From Pseudomicrostroma phylloplanum (taxonomy: Eukaryota; Basidiomycota; Exobasidiomycetes; Microstromatales), in NCBI GenBank assembly GCA_039545275.1, contig BCHS01000006.1, positions 909,802 through 973,801 on the forward strand: DNA of 64,000 nucleotides, read 5' to 3'. This document shows, in pieces, positions 33,296 through 45,708 of the stretch. The notes beneath the pieces are model-generated. The model ran no database searches. It saw only the letters and a list, made by a program, of their open reading frames with translations, and was not told where the DNA came from. Position numbers and translations under genes: made by a program. Within the stretch, counting starts at the first letter, position 1. Every line of letters starts with the position of its first letter.

Positions 33296-35691
33296 CTAGT
33301 AGGCAAAGCGCCAGTCAAGCCTGCGGTTGCCCTCGTCCTTGGTAGTCTGTAGATACTGCACTTGCTGTTCCTGCGACAATGCCCAGAAAAATGTCGCCCA
33401 GAAAAAATGCGGTCCCTTGAGGTCAGCTGGAGCTTGGTCGTATCTTGTGGGTCTGGCACTCACCTTCGTCAAGGTGTTCCATTTCTTATCACGCGATGAG
33501 TTCCTCCAGCGGTAGTAGTAGAAGGCAAACACTGGCAGTGCGGATTGGCCGTTGTCAGTCTCGCCTGGCACAGTCAATTCATCGCTGACAACCCTGCGGA
33601 CTTACCGTATAATAGGCAATTGCACGCAGCCAAGATAGTCATTGCCAGATTGCCCTTCTTGTAAAGAGGCTTGTCGCTCTCTTGATAGACGTTCGCACCA
33701 ATGATAGTGCTTACTTGAACAAGCCTGAGAGTGAACACCAGGAGACATAAGACCTGAGCATTAGTGCACGGCTCGATGGAGGCTGTCCTTCGGGCAGCGT
33801 CCTTGATTGGATGTGTGCTGTCTTCCGGCACAGGACACTCACATATTGTATACGGCAGCACTGACGGTCCTGGTCCTGACGGATCCGGAGTTTCGTGACA
33901 GCCATCCAACTTGGGCTGCGTGTACGTATGGCCAAGCTTGTTGCAGAGTCGCGACAACCCAGAACTCCCATCTGCCCGAGTTGGCGGGCAGGAGATACAG
34001 TGCAAGAGTGAGGATGAAGAACCATACATTGGCGCTCATGCAAACGAAACTTCTGTTATCCACCAATTCCGAAACGAGAGTGACCAGAATGAGCATGAGA
34101 ATCCCCAGAGCTGGAGAGGGTACGACGAGGGCGTTCGTGGTAGGCGTGTCGAATCCCAGGCCTTTGAGCTGAAGCGTAAGGTAATTGGCCAAAGGTACAG
34201 ATGGCATGATGAACAGCAGTCCAATCAAGTACAAGGGCCAAAGGTCGTAGTCTGCTAGACTCTTCCTAAAGGTAGTCCAGTCCAGCCCTTGACGATTATG
34301 CATGGAACCTTTAGTCGGGTCGTCGCGTATGATTCTGTTGACCTGAAATATCAAGTGTCGCAGCAACGTATGAATTAGCACGGTGGAGTGAACGCAACGC
34401 AACGCTGTATAACCCTCACGATGATATACTCTTCCCTTTCTGTGACCCAGCCCCTTCTCTTGTGGAGATCGGTGGGGCTGGCAGGCATATTGTAGAACGA
34501 CAACAGACCGATGGACAGTGTCAAGAGTCCATCGATCATGAAAAGCCACTGCCAACCATAGTTTCCGCCAGCATGAATTCGCAGGAAACCCATGGCGAGG
34601 AAAGGGCTCACGATCTTCACTGTATAGTTTGAGCACCAAAAGAAGGCAAGTCTGAGCGGCAGCTCCGTCTTGACGTAGAAGTAGGACAGATAGAGCACTA
34701 CATCAGGGATGAACCCGCCCTGGAAGAGTCCGATGAGAAAGCGGAATGCAAGAAATTGAGATCGACTGGTCATCCAGAATTGCGATGCCGAAAGAACGGA
34801 CCAGCATACCATCTGGATTGGGACCCAAACGTCAGCACCAACGCGCTTGCTGATTAGTTGTGATGGTAGCTCGGCAGCTGAACGGGGTTTTGTGCAAATA
34901 CGACGGGACATTAATCTCTTGGCGACTACAACGTTGATGTTGGACTTTTGCAATGACCGGCCGCAAGCACTTACTCAGGAAGGCGATGCGAAACAGAGTC
35001 TGGCCAAGATTGTAGTCATTGGTGTTGATGCCCAGGTCTGCAAGCATGCCGTCAGAATTCGCTTGCGTACTGTTGTGACACGGAAATAATCTGAGGTCTG
35101 TACTGTATACTCTCGGTCCTGACGACGCGCTGACCTTACTCACATGTTCTGCCTGTCGAGGTCCAGAGCGAAGAACATAATCTAGGGGGATGCGGTGCGC
35201 TGTTGTTCAGTTCTGAGCAGGCGTGCTTGGCGATTGCACTGATGTCTGGCACTCACGAAGGCCCACAGAGCGATTCTGAAATCCAGCTTGCGAACCAGCT
35301 TTTTCTCCTCCCTCCAGGTCCAGCGGAAGAATGGGTCGAAACGACTCCTATTCTCCCAGTCTGAATGGGGCTGGTTGAATCTTGCGAGCTGTGGATCATC
35401 GTAGACAGAAGGCTGGGTAGCCACGCTATCGAGATCGAATGTCACTTTTGATCTCTTCGTCAGCCGCAGAAAGTCCCTGAGCTGAGAGGGTGGCCGTTCA
35501 TGGGCGGACAAGGGTGCCACTTCAGATTCGGAAACGTCTTTGAATTCTGACTGTGACTCGGAAGGCGAATGTTCGTGGGAGTGCTGGAGATTGTCGTTAC
35601 TGTTGATACTACCAGATTGGGGCCGCTGTTCCACCAGAGGAAGCGTAGCCAGCTCGCCGTTGTGTGCTTCTGCCTTGTTCAGGGCAGACAT
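33296..35691 (-). CDS. MFS transporter, anion:cation symporter (Dal5/ACS) type
   Basis: Eight exons fit: 35691-35257, 35181-35144, 35069-34975, 34877-34420, 34342-33843, 33724-33606, 33531-33464, 33370-33296, total 595 residues in frame. Long hydrophilic N terminus, then family motifs: [68 protein letters not shown] with the ACS-type loop, [14 protein letters not shown] before the central cytoplasmic loop, [13 protein letters not shown], and the near-universal tail [16 protein letters not shown]. This group takes up small organic anions such as allantoate, nicotinate, vitamins and sulfonates. Head-to-head with a TauD-like dioxygenase, which favours a sulfonate such as taurine as substrate (inference). 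Confidence 0.9.
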
Positions 35692-36501
35692 GATGTTCGT
35701 GGTGCAACGTGTCGGATTTGTTGGGCATGAGGAAAGGGGTGACCGATGGAGCAGATCCTTCTTATTACATTACACATGCTGCGATAGAGTCAGATCACCA
35801 GAACGTGAACGATACGCGCGACTTGGTCTTCGCGAATGCATACGTGCTAGCTTCTACAAGCACGAGCGATCTGCTCAACGGTTGGTCCGCCCCGAATAAA
35901 GAAGGTCGCATCCTCGCACACAATGCTGAAATGTTCCCCGACCGTCTTCATCGGACAGCGCCAAGACCGGTTGTCTTGTCTCCGTATCTCGCAAGTGTTA
36001 GCAACAATCACACCTTTGCAAGCCTGTATCTGGGTCTATCGGCTGCCCTGAGCACACTCGACCCCGACTTGGTCCTTATCTTCGGCGCTGCACAAAGAGC
36101 AATAGTGGCTCCGCTCCAATAATAGGTAGGTAGGTACGCCAGCATTGCGTTTTCGCCCGATCTGCCATCCCACACTGGCGCTCGTGACTATCTATGGCGA
36201 GATCTCCGGGCCGACTTGCACATTCGCGCGTGCTGCCAAGGCTCAGGTCGTGATATCGCGTCAGGAGAGATTGCGCGAGCCCCCGCATCATCACGCCATC
36301 GTGAGCCCGCACAAGCCAACGTCACGCTACTGTCAGGCCACGAAATTACTCCGGAGCTCGTGGATGCGACCCACGCCATAGCAAGGAGGGATGGTGTGTG
36401 CTAGAAGCGGACCTGCGGAGAGGTCAGGCAGATTAAAACCCCAGTCGTTTGGCAGACACAATCAGGCCGCCTCTCTCCACCGCATCTTTGTGACATCTAC
36501 C
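35692..36501. promoter_or_regulatory. Shared promoter region of transporter and dioxygenase
   Basis: About 810 bp between divergent genes likely co-controlled. A stretch about 36125-36137 reads taggtaggtaggtac. I cannot point to a defined sulfur-regulator site. Confidence 0.45.
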
Positions 36502-37660
36502 ATGAGCCCTGTATCGACCAAGACAGACTCCCAGCTTCCGTCGGACAGCTATCCTCGTCCGCCTCTCCGGCAGACTGGCATTTTGGATGATTACGAGAGC
36601 TTCGAAGTGACTCCTGTCATCGGAAGAGAATACCCGAAGGTACAGATCCGGAATCTCCTAGAGAGCCCTCAAGCTGACGAACTCCTCAGAGAGTTGGCTA
36701 TCATCGGTAAGTGCCAATAAGAGCTAGTGCGGCGGCTAGATTGGGCTACCTGCTCACAGGAAAGGGCCCTTACATTGCACCTTGTGCAAAGTCTCTCGTC
36801 GGGGTGTCGTCTTCTTCCGATCACAGGACCTGACCCCACACGAGCAGAAGGCTTTCACCGATAGGCTCGGTCGTCTGGCGGGCAAACCCGCCTCGAGCGG
36901 CCTTCACATTCATCCCATCATCAATGCAGAGCGAGACGCTGCACATCTCCCCCTTGACAAAGCGGGCACCCCCAACACGGACAATTCGATTTCGGTCATC
37001 TCTTCCAAGCACAGGCGCGCAACATACACAACCAGAGTCAGCAATGCTGAGGAGTGGCACAGCGACATAACATTCGAGCCAGCCCCCGCGGACTACACGT
37101 CGCTGAAGGTACACACTGTTCCTCCTACAGGCGGGGACACTCTTTGGTCGAGTGGCTACGAGATCTACGATCTGCTGAGTCCACCGTTCAAAGCCCTCGC
37201 AGACTCCTTGACTGGCTACTACGCCCAGCCTAGCTTCATCGAGGCAGCCAAACGGGGAGGATACCGCGTCCACCCAGGACCCCGTGGCAGCGATGATAAC
37301 ATCGGCGACAGCTTGGACGCCCTTCACCCTTTCGTTCGTACCAATCCAGTGACTGGTTGGAAGTCCGTCTTTGGCGTTGGCACTCATTTCCAACGATTTG
37401 AAGGCCTGAACAAGAGGGAGGGAGAGATTCTGAGACAGTACATCCTGGAGCTGGTCACTTCTCATCACACGGCGCAAGCGCGTCTCAAATGGGGCGAGAA
37501 TGACTTGGCAATCTGGGATAACCGTTCCACTTTCCATGCTGCCAGCCCTGATTACGAGGGTGATCGTGCTGGTGTGCGTGCCGTCTCCGTCGGGGAGAGA
37601 CCCTACTACGACCCCGCTTCTCAATCGAGGCGAGACGAGCTGGGCAACCGTCTGATTTGA
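36502..37660 (+). CDS. TauD/TfdA-type 2-oxoglutarate Fe(II) dioxygenase
   Basis: Two exons fit: 36502-36706 and 36792-37660, 357 residues. Family motifs: VSRRGVVFFRSQDLTPHEQ, NAEEWHSDITFEPAP with the metal-binding His-x-Asp, VPPTGGDTLWSS, and the distal NRSTFHAASPDY with the third His, followed by the Arg of the 2-oxoglutarate site near the end (GVRAVSVGERPYY). Such enzymes release sulfite from taurine and related sulfonates; close relatives act on sulfate esters or phenoxyacetates. The acceptor tgcaaag/TC was chosen because it joins ELAII to VSRRGVV. Divergent from the ACS transporter, forming a likely uptake-and-cleavage pair for sulfur supply. Confidence 0.9.
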
Positions 37661-38250
37661 TGGTCCGAAAGCTCCTTCTCAGCCGGCCAGTTGACGTATG
37701 TGACCGCGCTGGAAACGATGGCCGTATTCAATTGAAGATACCGTGTTTGAATTACTTTGGCACATTTGCTCAGTATGGAAGCAAAGCCCCGGAGCTTTCA
37801 TTCTTTGCTTGAGATCAGGTCCCGATTTATCCCGCCTCACACGGCTCTACCATCACGGCCCACATCCTGCTCGTAGGGTGGTGAAATACCACCGCGCTCG
37901 TCGCGTTAAAGGATGTGGGCATCGGTACGGAACGGTGAGGTCCCTGGAGAGCCGATCGGCACCACGGATGAATGAGCCTAGCCCACCACGAAGACATGTC
38001 CGTGCGTCATCCGCCAAGGCTAGACTTGAGGTGTTGTCTCTGTGTCCTCCTCCTAATCGGACACAGTAAGTTTGAGCACTGACGACGTGTCTGCATCGCG
38101 ATGACGCCCCCGATATTGTAAAGGCGTGGCGGCCTCGCTCTCGTGGCGATGCGTTTACGAAGAGGTACTAGACGATCATAAACGCGATGTGGCACAGTGG
38201 CCCAGGCGATCTGTCTTATCAGATTCTACGCAGTACGCTGATCTGTCCTC
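37661..38250. other. Convergent intergenic with structured element
   Basis: Between the dioxygenase stop and the glycosyltransferase stop. Contains the inverted repeat at 37858-37920; otherwise no gene seen. Confidence 0.5.
37858..37920. repeat. Perfect 11-bp inverted repeat enclosing a second hairpin
   Basis: GCCCACATCCT (37858-37868) pairs exactly with AGGATGTGGGC (37910-37920). Inside, GGTGGT (37877-37882) pairs exactly with ACCACC (37888-37893) around loop GAAAT. The result is a two-tier stem of 63 nt, more than chance would readily give. It may be a folded RNA, a 3' end signal or a small palindromic element. Confidence 0.6.
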
Positions 38251-40163
38251 TCACACGACGGGAGGTTCGGCCATCAACGAAGCTATATTCCCTAACCTGC
38301 CGGAGCAATCGTGACTCGCGCGCATGGCATCGATACGTTGCTTGTGGTAGCCAGTCGTGAAGTCTTGCTTAGCTTGTCCAATATAAATCGTGGGGGAGCG
38401 GTAACCTGCCAATCGCGAGGCAAAAGCAGTCCATTGAGAGGACAGGGTTAGTATGGTGTGTATGCCCGCCCCACAGAGCAGCCACACATCACTGCCTTCG
38501 AGGTTGTTTCGTCACTCACAGAAGCGTTGCAGATGGTCAAACGTCCACATCAGACACTCGCCGTCGTCGGTAGGGGTGACCACACAAGATTCGTGGCACT
38601 CTTCCGCCGTTGTGGCATTGGGATAGATGAGATCCTCGTGGAGGGGTGTTCCTCGCCACCCCTCCGCCCTCACAGTCTCGTCGTCGAGCGTGACAATCGA
38701 AAGACCGCCAGTCGGATCTTGGCCTGGCAGAAGAGGAATATCCCTCAGGAAGATGGGCATGAGAGCTTCCCAAAGATCTGCTCTCCTGATGTAGTCGTCC
38801 TCTGCAAGCAAAGGCTCCACAGTCCTTCGGAAGCGGTCGAGTAGTACGTAATCGTACGCAGTGATACCGTGGAGTGTGAAGACCGCCTCGCACCAGTGAC
38901 CCGGCACAAAGTTGAAGAGAGCTGGGTTTTCCCCGATGAATCGAGGTTCTGACTCATCGAATGGTGGAGTCCAACCGGGAAGGCGCTCTTGGAGCGCTTG
39001 GGCTAGTATGGCGTCACCACAGCACGAGTCGTCCAAGTAGGAGAGGAACGTGGCGTTGTTTTCGAACTGTGCATCAGCGCCGAAAGTGTTCTGGATCACG
39101 CCCCGAGAGATGACATAACCACTGCCTCCGTGGGCAAATGAGATGTCCTACCACAGAAATAGTCCACCTGAGGTCAGCAAGACTGGCCAGGGAGGACTTC
39201 TCCCGCGAGGCTCATGCTGCTTCGTCTGCGGCTGCAGAGCTGTACTCACAGATAGCAAGTTGCCATTGCCCCACATCTTAAGCTCGTCCGCTCCTTTACC
39301 TTCTCTGTCACGCTCCTTCAGCCATTTGACCAGCTGATTCCAGAACAAGAAGGTATCGGCTTCCACTGAGATGGTGTACTTGGCATCGGGGAAACGCCTG
39401 GCAGCATCGGCGTGAAGAGGAAGGAACTTGTACTTGTCCAACTCCCAGCCACGACTCTCTGAACCCCGTTTGCTCGATGCAGAGGGGTCTTGGTGATTCG
39501 ACTATGTTGCACAGGAGATTGATGTGAGTGTTAATATCTGCTATCAGTGAGTTACTGTCTCCACTACGATGACGCGGGGCGCCGCAACAATCAGACACCT
39601 ACGAGAGAGCTGTGGAGTCTTCGATATTCTTGGAAGACGTCGTCTGGACGAGCAGGATCCTTCGCCACGGTCTGAAGGACATCTCTGATGTGGATCTCCC
39701 CAACCCACTCTTCTGCGTCCGAGTAGTAGAGCTGGTTGGGAATGTACTCGTGCCACTGTGTCGCATTAGCCGGAGCCCTGCGGCTGGTAGAAAGGTGCAT
39801 GAGCTGGACGGGGCTACGATTGTAGAGAACGGCAGAGCCTGTTTTCAAGGTGAGAAGCAGAGATTCCTCGAAACGCTTCTCCGCTGGCACTGGCCGAACT
39901 GGCGAAGAGGAACGGGGCATGTATCCCATGAGAAGAACAGCAGTGATCATGACATACAGGGCCAAGGAGAGCTACGAGTCGTTGCTGACTAGCGGTCAGC
40001 ATCACTTTAGAAGCTCTATCATGGTCAAGCAACGCCGCCTCACCTTGACCATCAGCCGCACGATGGGCCTCTGCTTTCTGGGTTTCTCGCTCTTGGCCCA
40101 GTCATATCTCTCCCGTGAGTGCGCTGCGAGCAGCGGCATGTCAAAGTCCTCCTCGCTCGACAT
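38251..40163 (-). CDS. Type II membrane glycosyltransferase, GT31-like (fringe/DUF604 group)
   Basis: Five exons fit: 40163-40044, 39971-39599, 39458-39250, 39147-38520, 38405-38251, for 494 residues. A short cytoplasmic N terminus with basic residues precedes one membrane anchor (LSLALYVMITAVLLMGY). Lumenal motifs: GWELDKYKFLP, YTISVEADTFLFWNQLV with the donor-binding acidic motif, FAHGGSGYVISRGV, DDSCCGDAILAQAL and GEC-containing PAN/apple-like end (TAEECHESC). This is the fungal group assigned to GT31, adding hexose to glycoproteins in the Golgi. The last exon was set by phase; its end after DCSG is the least sure part. Upstream gene is the bestrophin, same strand. Confidence 0.8.
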
Positions 40164-40993
40164 GGCAGGCAGATGAGGTGGGCGGATGAAGGGATACGGA
40201 TACAACGGTATGGGTGACAAGCAAGGATGTAGAAAGTCACCATCGCACTAAGCAGGCCTTCCCCTCCCCCTCCCCTCCTCTCGCCTGCTTCCGATCGGTG
40301 CCTTGCCTTGCCTTGCTCACCTCACCCCCCCCTGGTGGATGGGGCTGTGAGTTGTGTCCCGCCGGCGGCTGGTTGGCTGTGTGGCTGGCTGGGTGAATCG
40401 GCGTAGGTCTTAAAAAAGGGTCTCAGATATTTCGACTTCAGCCTTGCCGAGGCCACCTGCGCTTCGCATACCCGCACGGCAGCCGTGCATCGCGGCGTCG
40501 AGCCCAGCGGAGATGGCGGAAAGCAGCCTCGTGGGAAAAGGGCGTAAAGGCAAGGGGCACCCGAGGCGGGCCACCAGAGAGAGAGAAGTTGAAGGTGGAG
40601 TGAGGGTGAGAGTGAGGGTGAGAGAGGGAGAGATCTGCAATTCAATCTTCGCCGATTGCCATGCGCCGTGGGCCGGCCATTCATTCGACCAAAAGGCCCT
40701 TGCGCTGGAATTCGATGACCCGGGCAGCTGAAATAGCGAGTCCACACGTAGAGTCCACCGCCAGAGAAGAGCGCACTGCCTTGTCCAAATTGATGGTACT
40801 CGAAGCGTTACGTGATGGATGACTCTGGGCGGAAGCAGCATGCGCAAACACACAGCACCTCTATGTTCTCGCCGATAGAGCCGATCAAACACGAATATGT
40901 GGGCGTCATGCATGGCATCTAGTTTGCACTGCTGTGACGGTGAAGGGATGCTGGTCTGGAAAGGGTAGCGCTTAATGTTCGAGTGCTTTCTGC
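40164..40993. other. Intergenic, no gene seen
   Basis: Between the glycosyltransferase start and the bestrophin stop. Holds a CCTTG-type pentamer run near 40303-40318 and a run of C, and a GAGGGT-rich purine stretch near 40600-40630. No tRNA or conserved frame recognised. Confidence 0.5.
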
Positions 40994-42915
40994 TCACTCT
41001 ACCAGCTCCTTCCATTCCTGTAGCACCCCCACCACCCACCGCACCATGGGCAACTTCTCTCTGCCCTTTCCAAACGGTTGCGCAAGGGCCTCGGCGATAG
41101 CATGTAGGGTAAGCAGCACACCGCTGCACAGAGGAGGTAGAAGCAGCGCCAGTGCCACTGCTGCGCCGCTCGGGGTCGCAGCTGTAGCTCCTGTAGAGGA
41201 GCAGGCTGGGAGAGGCAAAAGATTGGGGAGAATCAGGAGCGGGTGGAAGAGAATGTGGAGATTAAGAAGCAAGTGCAGGTGCGAGGAAAGAATAGCTCTG
41301 TTGGTGTACGAGAGTGCATGGCAGGGAGTGCTGAGTGACGAGCTCAGTCTCTCCTCAAGGCGCAGGTATCCAACTCACGGCATAGGCAAATCTCTGAGCT
41401 GCTCTAGCTCAGCCTTGTGGCTGTTCAGCGAGTTCAGCAGCCCGACGCAGTGTGCAAAGAGCGGCGTCGCGAGCTTTGGTTTGCCGCTGTCTGCGAAGCT
41501 CCTCACAGAGACCGCGGCAGTGTGCGTGGCCGAGCCCTCTTCAGCGGGAGTACGATCAATCACTTCTTGCTGAGGATCTGGTGACGACCGCTGCTGTGGA
41601 TTTTGGTGTCCTACTTCTGCGGCCTCACCAAAGGCGCTATCATCGCTCTTGCCGGCGACAGTATTTCGGCTCCTCTTCCTCTTCTCGCCCCGTGTGCTAC
41701 TACTGCTGGAGACACGCGCCGTGTCGCCTCTATTGCTGCCTCGGTCTGCAGCTGAGACGTCCTGCAGATCAGGTAGGCCCCCATTGAGTCTCTCCAAAAG
41801 CCATTGCATGTCCCGCAGGATTTCCGCAGCGAAATCGTTGGGCCTAAGAACAATCGTCTTGCCTTGGCCGCTGCCTTTTGAGGATAAATGAGTCTGACGA
41901 GGCTGAGAGTGCGCTTTCTCTGCTAGCTCCTGTGCCTCATCAACGTTCTGACTCAATAGGGCTTCGCGTCTGGCTTCCGCCGACTGCGACAACGATACGG
42001 CATCGTGCTCGTCATCGGCTCGCTGCTCCTGAACATTGGCGCCAGAAGAGGACCTCGTCCGCCTGCGGTTCCTGCGTAGCGTACGTCGCCACCTTCTCTG
42101 GGCGAACTCATCTGGTAATAGTTCGAAGAGTTCTCGAGGCGATCCGTAGTCCACTCGACCGGCCTGCACCGTGTCCTCTGTTGGATCAACCCGGAGGAAC
42201 CGCCCACCCTCATGCGTCTGTACTCCTTCGAGCTCCAGACGTGCCCCTTCCAGCTGCTGAAAGAGAGCGAGGCAGAAACAAGGCACAAGGCGGAGTAGCG
42301 AATGGAGGTCTGTCTCCTCTTGCAACCCCTCCGCTTGCTCATAGTCTTTCAGCGGCTCATCGTCTTCGCTGACGTCTCCCGTGTTCAGCTCTGGTAGCCC
42401 TCCCGCAAGGATCCGGAGTAAGCTGCTGCTCGCGCTCTTGATGCCCGTCCAATGTTTTGCTGCCGCATCCCAGCGGGCCAGAGCCGAATTGGAGCGGAAG
42501 GCGAGAACGAGTGAGGAGACTTGAATGGATGAGGAAGGCGTGTAGAGCGGGGGCGGCGATGCGATCAGGACAAGCCGTGGTAAATGCAAGGGACGCCTGA
42601 CTCACCTCCGGCAAGACTCGCCATGACTTTTTCTGCGCCCTTTCCCTCCAATTGGTTCAGCCACGAAGCAGCGAGTTTAAAGGCTAGCCAAGTCGATGAT
42701 GACGTTCCGCTTGGACCTTCTCCCGGTACATCTGTGCAGAAAGGCGTCGAGGCGATACCTGCAGCGCAATGTACACAAACAACGAGCAGAGTCCACGTAA
42801 CAGAGCAGAGCAGCGATATCCTGAGGCCGATGGAGTTGCTTAGCAAGAATGGTATGTGTGAGGGTAGCAGCGGCGAGAGAGCGAGGTACGAGAGGGAGCT
42901 GCGAATGGCGATCAT
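40994..42915 (-). CDS. Bestrophin-like (UPF0187/RFP-TM) anion channel with long insert
   Basis: Three exons fit: 42915-42606, 42519-41379, 41297-40994, for 584 residues. The N terminus has hydrophobic segments (ISLLCSVTWTLLVVCVHC), then VSSLVLAFRSNSALARWDAA, which is the fungal bestrophin F-R-x-N-x-x-x-x-R-W motif, and CVGLLNSLNSHKAELEQLRDLPMPAI before the last hydrophobic pair, another family landmark. The end LAQPFGKGREKLP matches the family's G-N-D-L-P-like cytoplasmic end loosely. Between the halves lies a hydrophilic insert of some 250 residues, rich in Arg, Ser, Gln and Glu, not usual for the short bacterial forms. Predicted chloride or bicarbonate channel; location unknown. Confidence 0.65.
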
Positions 42916-43492
42916 CCTACAGCAAAGGCGCTTGAGCGGGCAGGAAGGTGCAACGAGGCTCTTCTGGGTCCAAGGTCGTGAAGCGGAACAGGTCCACCCC
43001 CCCGCAAGTGAAGCCGCGTAACGAAGCTCAAGCGGCGAGCGAGTTCACGATGCCTGGTAGCGAAGATGGGCAGAAGTCAAGCTCTTCCTTTTGTCACCTT
43101 AGCCGATCTTAGTCTTCCTCATCGGCCGTTCCGCCTCCACCTCCCTTTCCGCCAAAGGCCGCTGCGACTGCCATACGGCTCAGTATCCCTTTCTCAGTGA
43201 TCCGACCCGACAAGTCAAGGCTGCCCTCTGGCGCGGAAGCTCTGTCCCAAGCAGACGAACGCATCAACCAGCCATGGTTCGCTGAAAGGGCCTCGGTATT
43301 AACGACGGGATCATAGGCGACGAGACAACAAGGAGATTACTGGTACATCTACATGAACGACATATGCGACCTTCCTCCAACGAACAATCAACCAGGTGGG
43401 TTGGCCATCTGGCTCTCCGATACCAGACTGGACCCCCCCACGTTTGTTGCGAGCTTCACGTCACATGCGATGCCTCTCTCGCGATCTTGACT
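42916..43492. other. Intergenic, no gene seen
   Basis: Lies between the bestrophin start and the stop of the Zn2Cys6 gene. Only short shadow frames are present. Confidence 0.5.
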
Positions 43493-45708
43493 TTAGAAGT
43501 ACCGTGACTGAGCATCCTCCCCCCTTAGGACAGCGGCGACTGGGTCATACCACCCCCCGCCACCGCCACCGGCGACGCCGCCACCTCGCCCCTCTTCCTC
43601 GCCCTTGTGCAGCGGGAGTGGACCTGATATCGGACCACCAGACATTGCGTTTGCGCCCGCGCTACCAATCGACGTGGGCCCGGTGGAGCCACCGGTGTCG
43701 AAACTGCTGTCACCGCCGCCGCTGCCAATGCTGCCCACACTCCTCACCGACGAATCGATGCTGCTCGCCGTGGCCTGGTGTGGGTGGTGATATTGCTGCT
43801 GGTGCTGCTGGTGTTGATGGTGATGCTGGTGCGGGGATTGATGAATCTGATGCTGAGACGCAGAATGACCATCGAAGGGCATGTTGAACTCCACCCCGCC
43901 TCTCACGCCAGAGTCATAGACGGGTGCGGCCGCTCGCTGATGCTGGTCGTGGGAGTTGTGGCTGGATGCATGGCCGGAGTAGAGCGGCTCGTACCTGGGA
44001 ATAGGAGCCGCGCCTCCAAAGTTGTGAAGTTGCTCTTCATGATGAGAGCCTCGAGGTAGAAGGGAGTCATCGAACGACGCCCCTTCGCCCTCTCCTTCGT
44101 CTTCGTCGCTCCCTTCTTCACTTTCCTCTTCGTCGCCATCGACGCTGACGAGACTTTCCCTCCTTCCTTCGGCGCCCTTCTTCTTTCCCTTGGCCCCCTT
44201 TCGGGGCTCTTCCTGATAGTAGCAGTCACGCTTGCCGATCCTACATTGCCGGCAAGGCGTTCCGTCTTGGGAACATTTGACCTTCCTCTTTCTGCACACC
44301 AAGCAGCCAGTACGGGAGCGTTTGAACTTTGTCCTACGTGTCACACCGCCGCCTGGTCCAACGCCGGGGGGTATGGTCGAAGGGACTGAAGCCGAAGGCG
44401 ACTGACTCGGGGGAAGGAGCTTGAATTTGCTGCTCGATGAGGGGAATTGATCAAACTCTCCGGACGGCGATGAAGGCCTGCCGAAGAGGACGGATGCGCC
44501 GCCTCCGCCTCCATAGGCCGTTGCGTACGGGTGGCCTCGACTCGGACCAGCACTTGAGCTCATGGCGCGCATTCGAGCCGGCGCGTTGGAGTCAAAGCCG
44601 ACAGGGTTACCTCTTCCTCCGGCGCCAAGATTGCTGCTGTCATAACTCTGCCAGGCAGAGTCTTGATGACCCAAATTTGCGCCGTTGCTGCCGGGAAGGA
44701 GAGACCGAGAGCCCATCGACCCGTAGTCGTAAGATGCGCGAGAGTGGAACGGCGCAGCGTTGGGAAGGGAAGAGGGAGCCGGACCTGCAGCGCCAGCCCC
44801 GTTGCCATTGGAAGCGGTCATTGCGGCTGAAGAAGAGCCCCCCCAAGGCCATGTTCGCTGTGGTGTGCTCGCGCCGGATGGGCCATTGCGGGTAGGAGGC
44901 GCACGCCGATCATCCAGTGAAAATCGGCGATCAGCATGAGCATTGGGCATGGTATGGGTCAGGAGCCGATGCTGCTGTGGTTGGGCTGAAGCCCCGTACG
45001 AGGAGATCGGGGCGTGTCCTTCCACGCTGGCCCCGGTTGCGGGCCCTACGGCCATGCTCCCCATCTGACCATCAAGGGAATAGATGGAGTTGTTACGCGA
45101 GCCCGGCAACGAAGGGACCTGTGATTGAGACCAGGGAGTTGGCGCAGTGTAGTCGTCGTGGGAGTTCAAGGAAGAGGTAGCCAGGGGGGCTTGACGAGGC
45201 GCAGGTCCACCGCTGCTGGAGTACTGAAGCGGAACCGACGTGGGAGGGGGGATCTCGGACACGTAGCTGGGTCGGTGAGCGGACGTGTAATCACCCGACC
45301 GAGGTCGATAAGACGAGGATGAGGAGGAGCTGGGGACATATGGGAAAGAATTTGTACCTGCGAGAGTGAACATGACCGTGGGGAGAGCATCAGCGTCAGC
45401 AGATGAACAGGGGGAGGCAACGACGTCGCAGCAGAGTCAGCAGACTTACCATACTGGGGCTGGGAGCCCGGATAGCCAGATTCTATGCCATAGCTGCTGC
45501 TACGCGGGCAAACAAGAGCTCGGGGTCAGTGCCATGAAATGCCTGCGAGCCGATCGTCTTGTAGGTAAGTAACAAGTAGCGCTGTCACAACTCACCTCGT
45601 GGCCATTCCTCCAGCGGCCTCTTCAGCGGGCATGGCTGTCAATCCTCTGGGGTCCCAATGAGCGGGTGCAGAGGCAGATGTAGCGGAAGATATAGGGATT
45701 CCCTGCAT
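43493..45708 (-). CDS. Zn(II)2Cys6 transcription factor
   Basis: Exons 45708-45596, 45499-45450 and 45357-43493 fit, for 675 residues from the ATG MQGIPISSA. The middle exon is only 50 nt (SSSYGIESGYPGSQPQYG). The DNA-binding domain sits about residue 400: RTGCLVCRKRKVKCSQDG, TPCRQCRIGKRDC, six Cys spaced as in Gal4-type clusters, preceded by a basic arm (RRTKFKRS). An acidic run of Glu/Asp follows (possible activation region), then His/Gln tracts and Gly-rich tail. The long N-terminal half is Ser/Pro/Gly-rich and disordered. No fungal_trans middle homology domain is visible. The frame is open upstream of 45708 to about 45840 without ATG, so an earlier exon may exist. Target genes unknown. 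Confidence 0.82.

Noticed and set aside
40410..41129. 239-codon minus-strand frame
   Set aside because: Overlaps the end of the bestrophin gene in another frame and has no recognisable sequence character.
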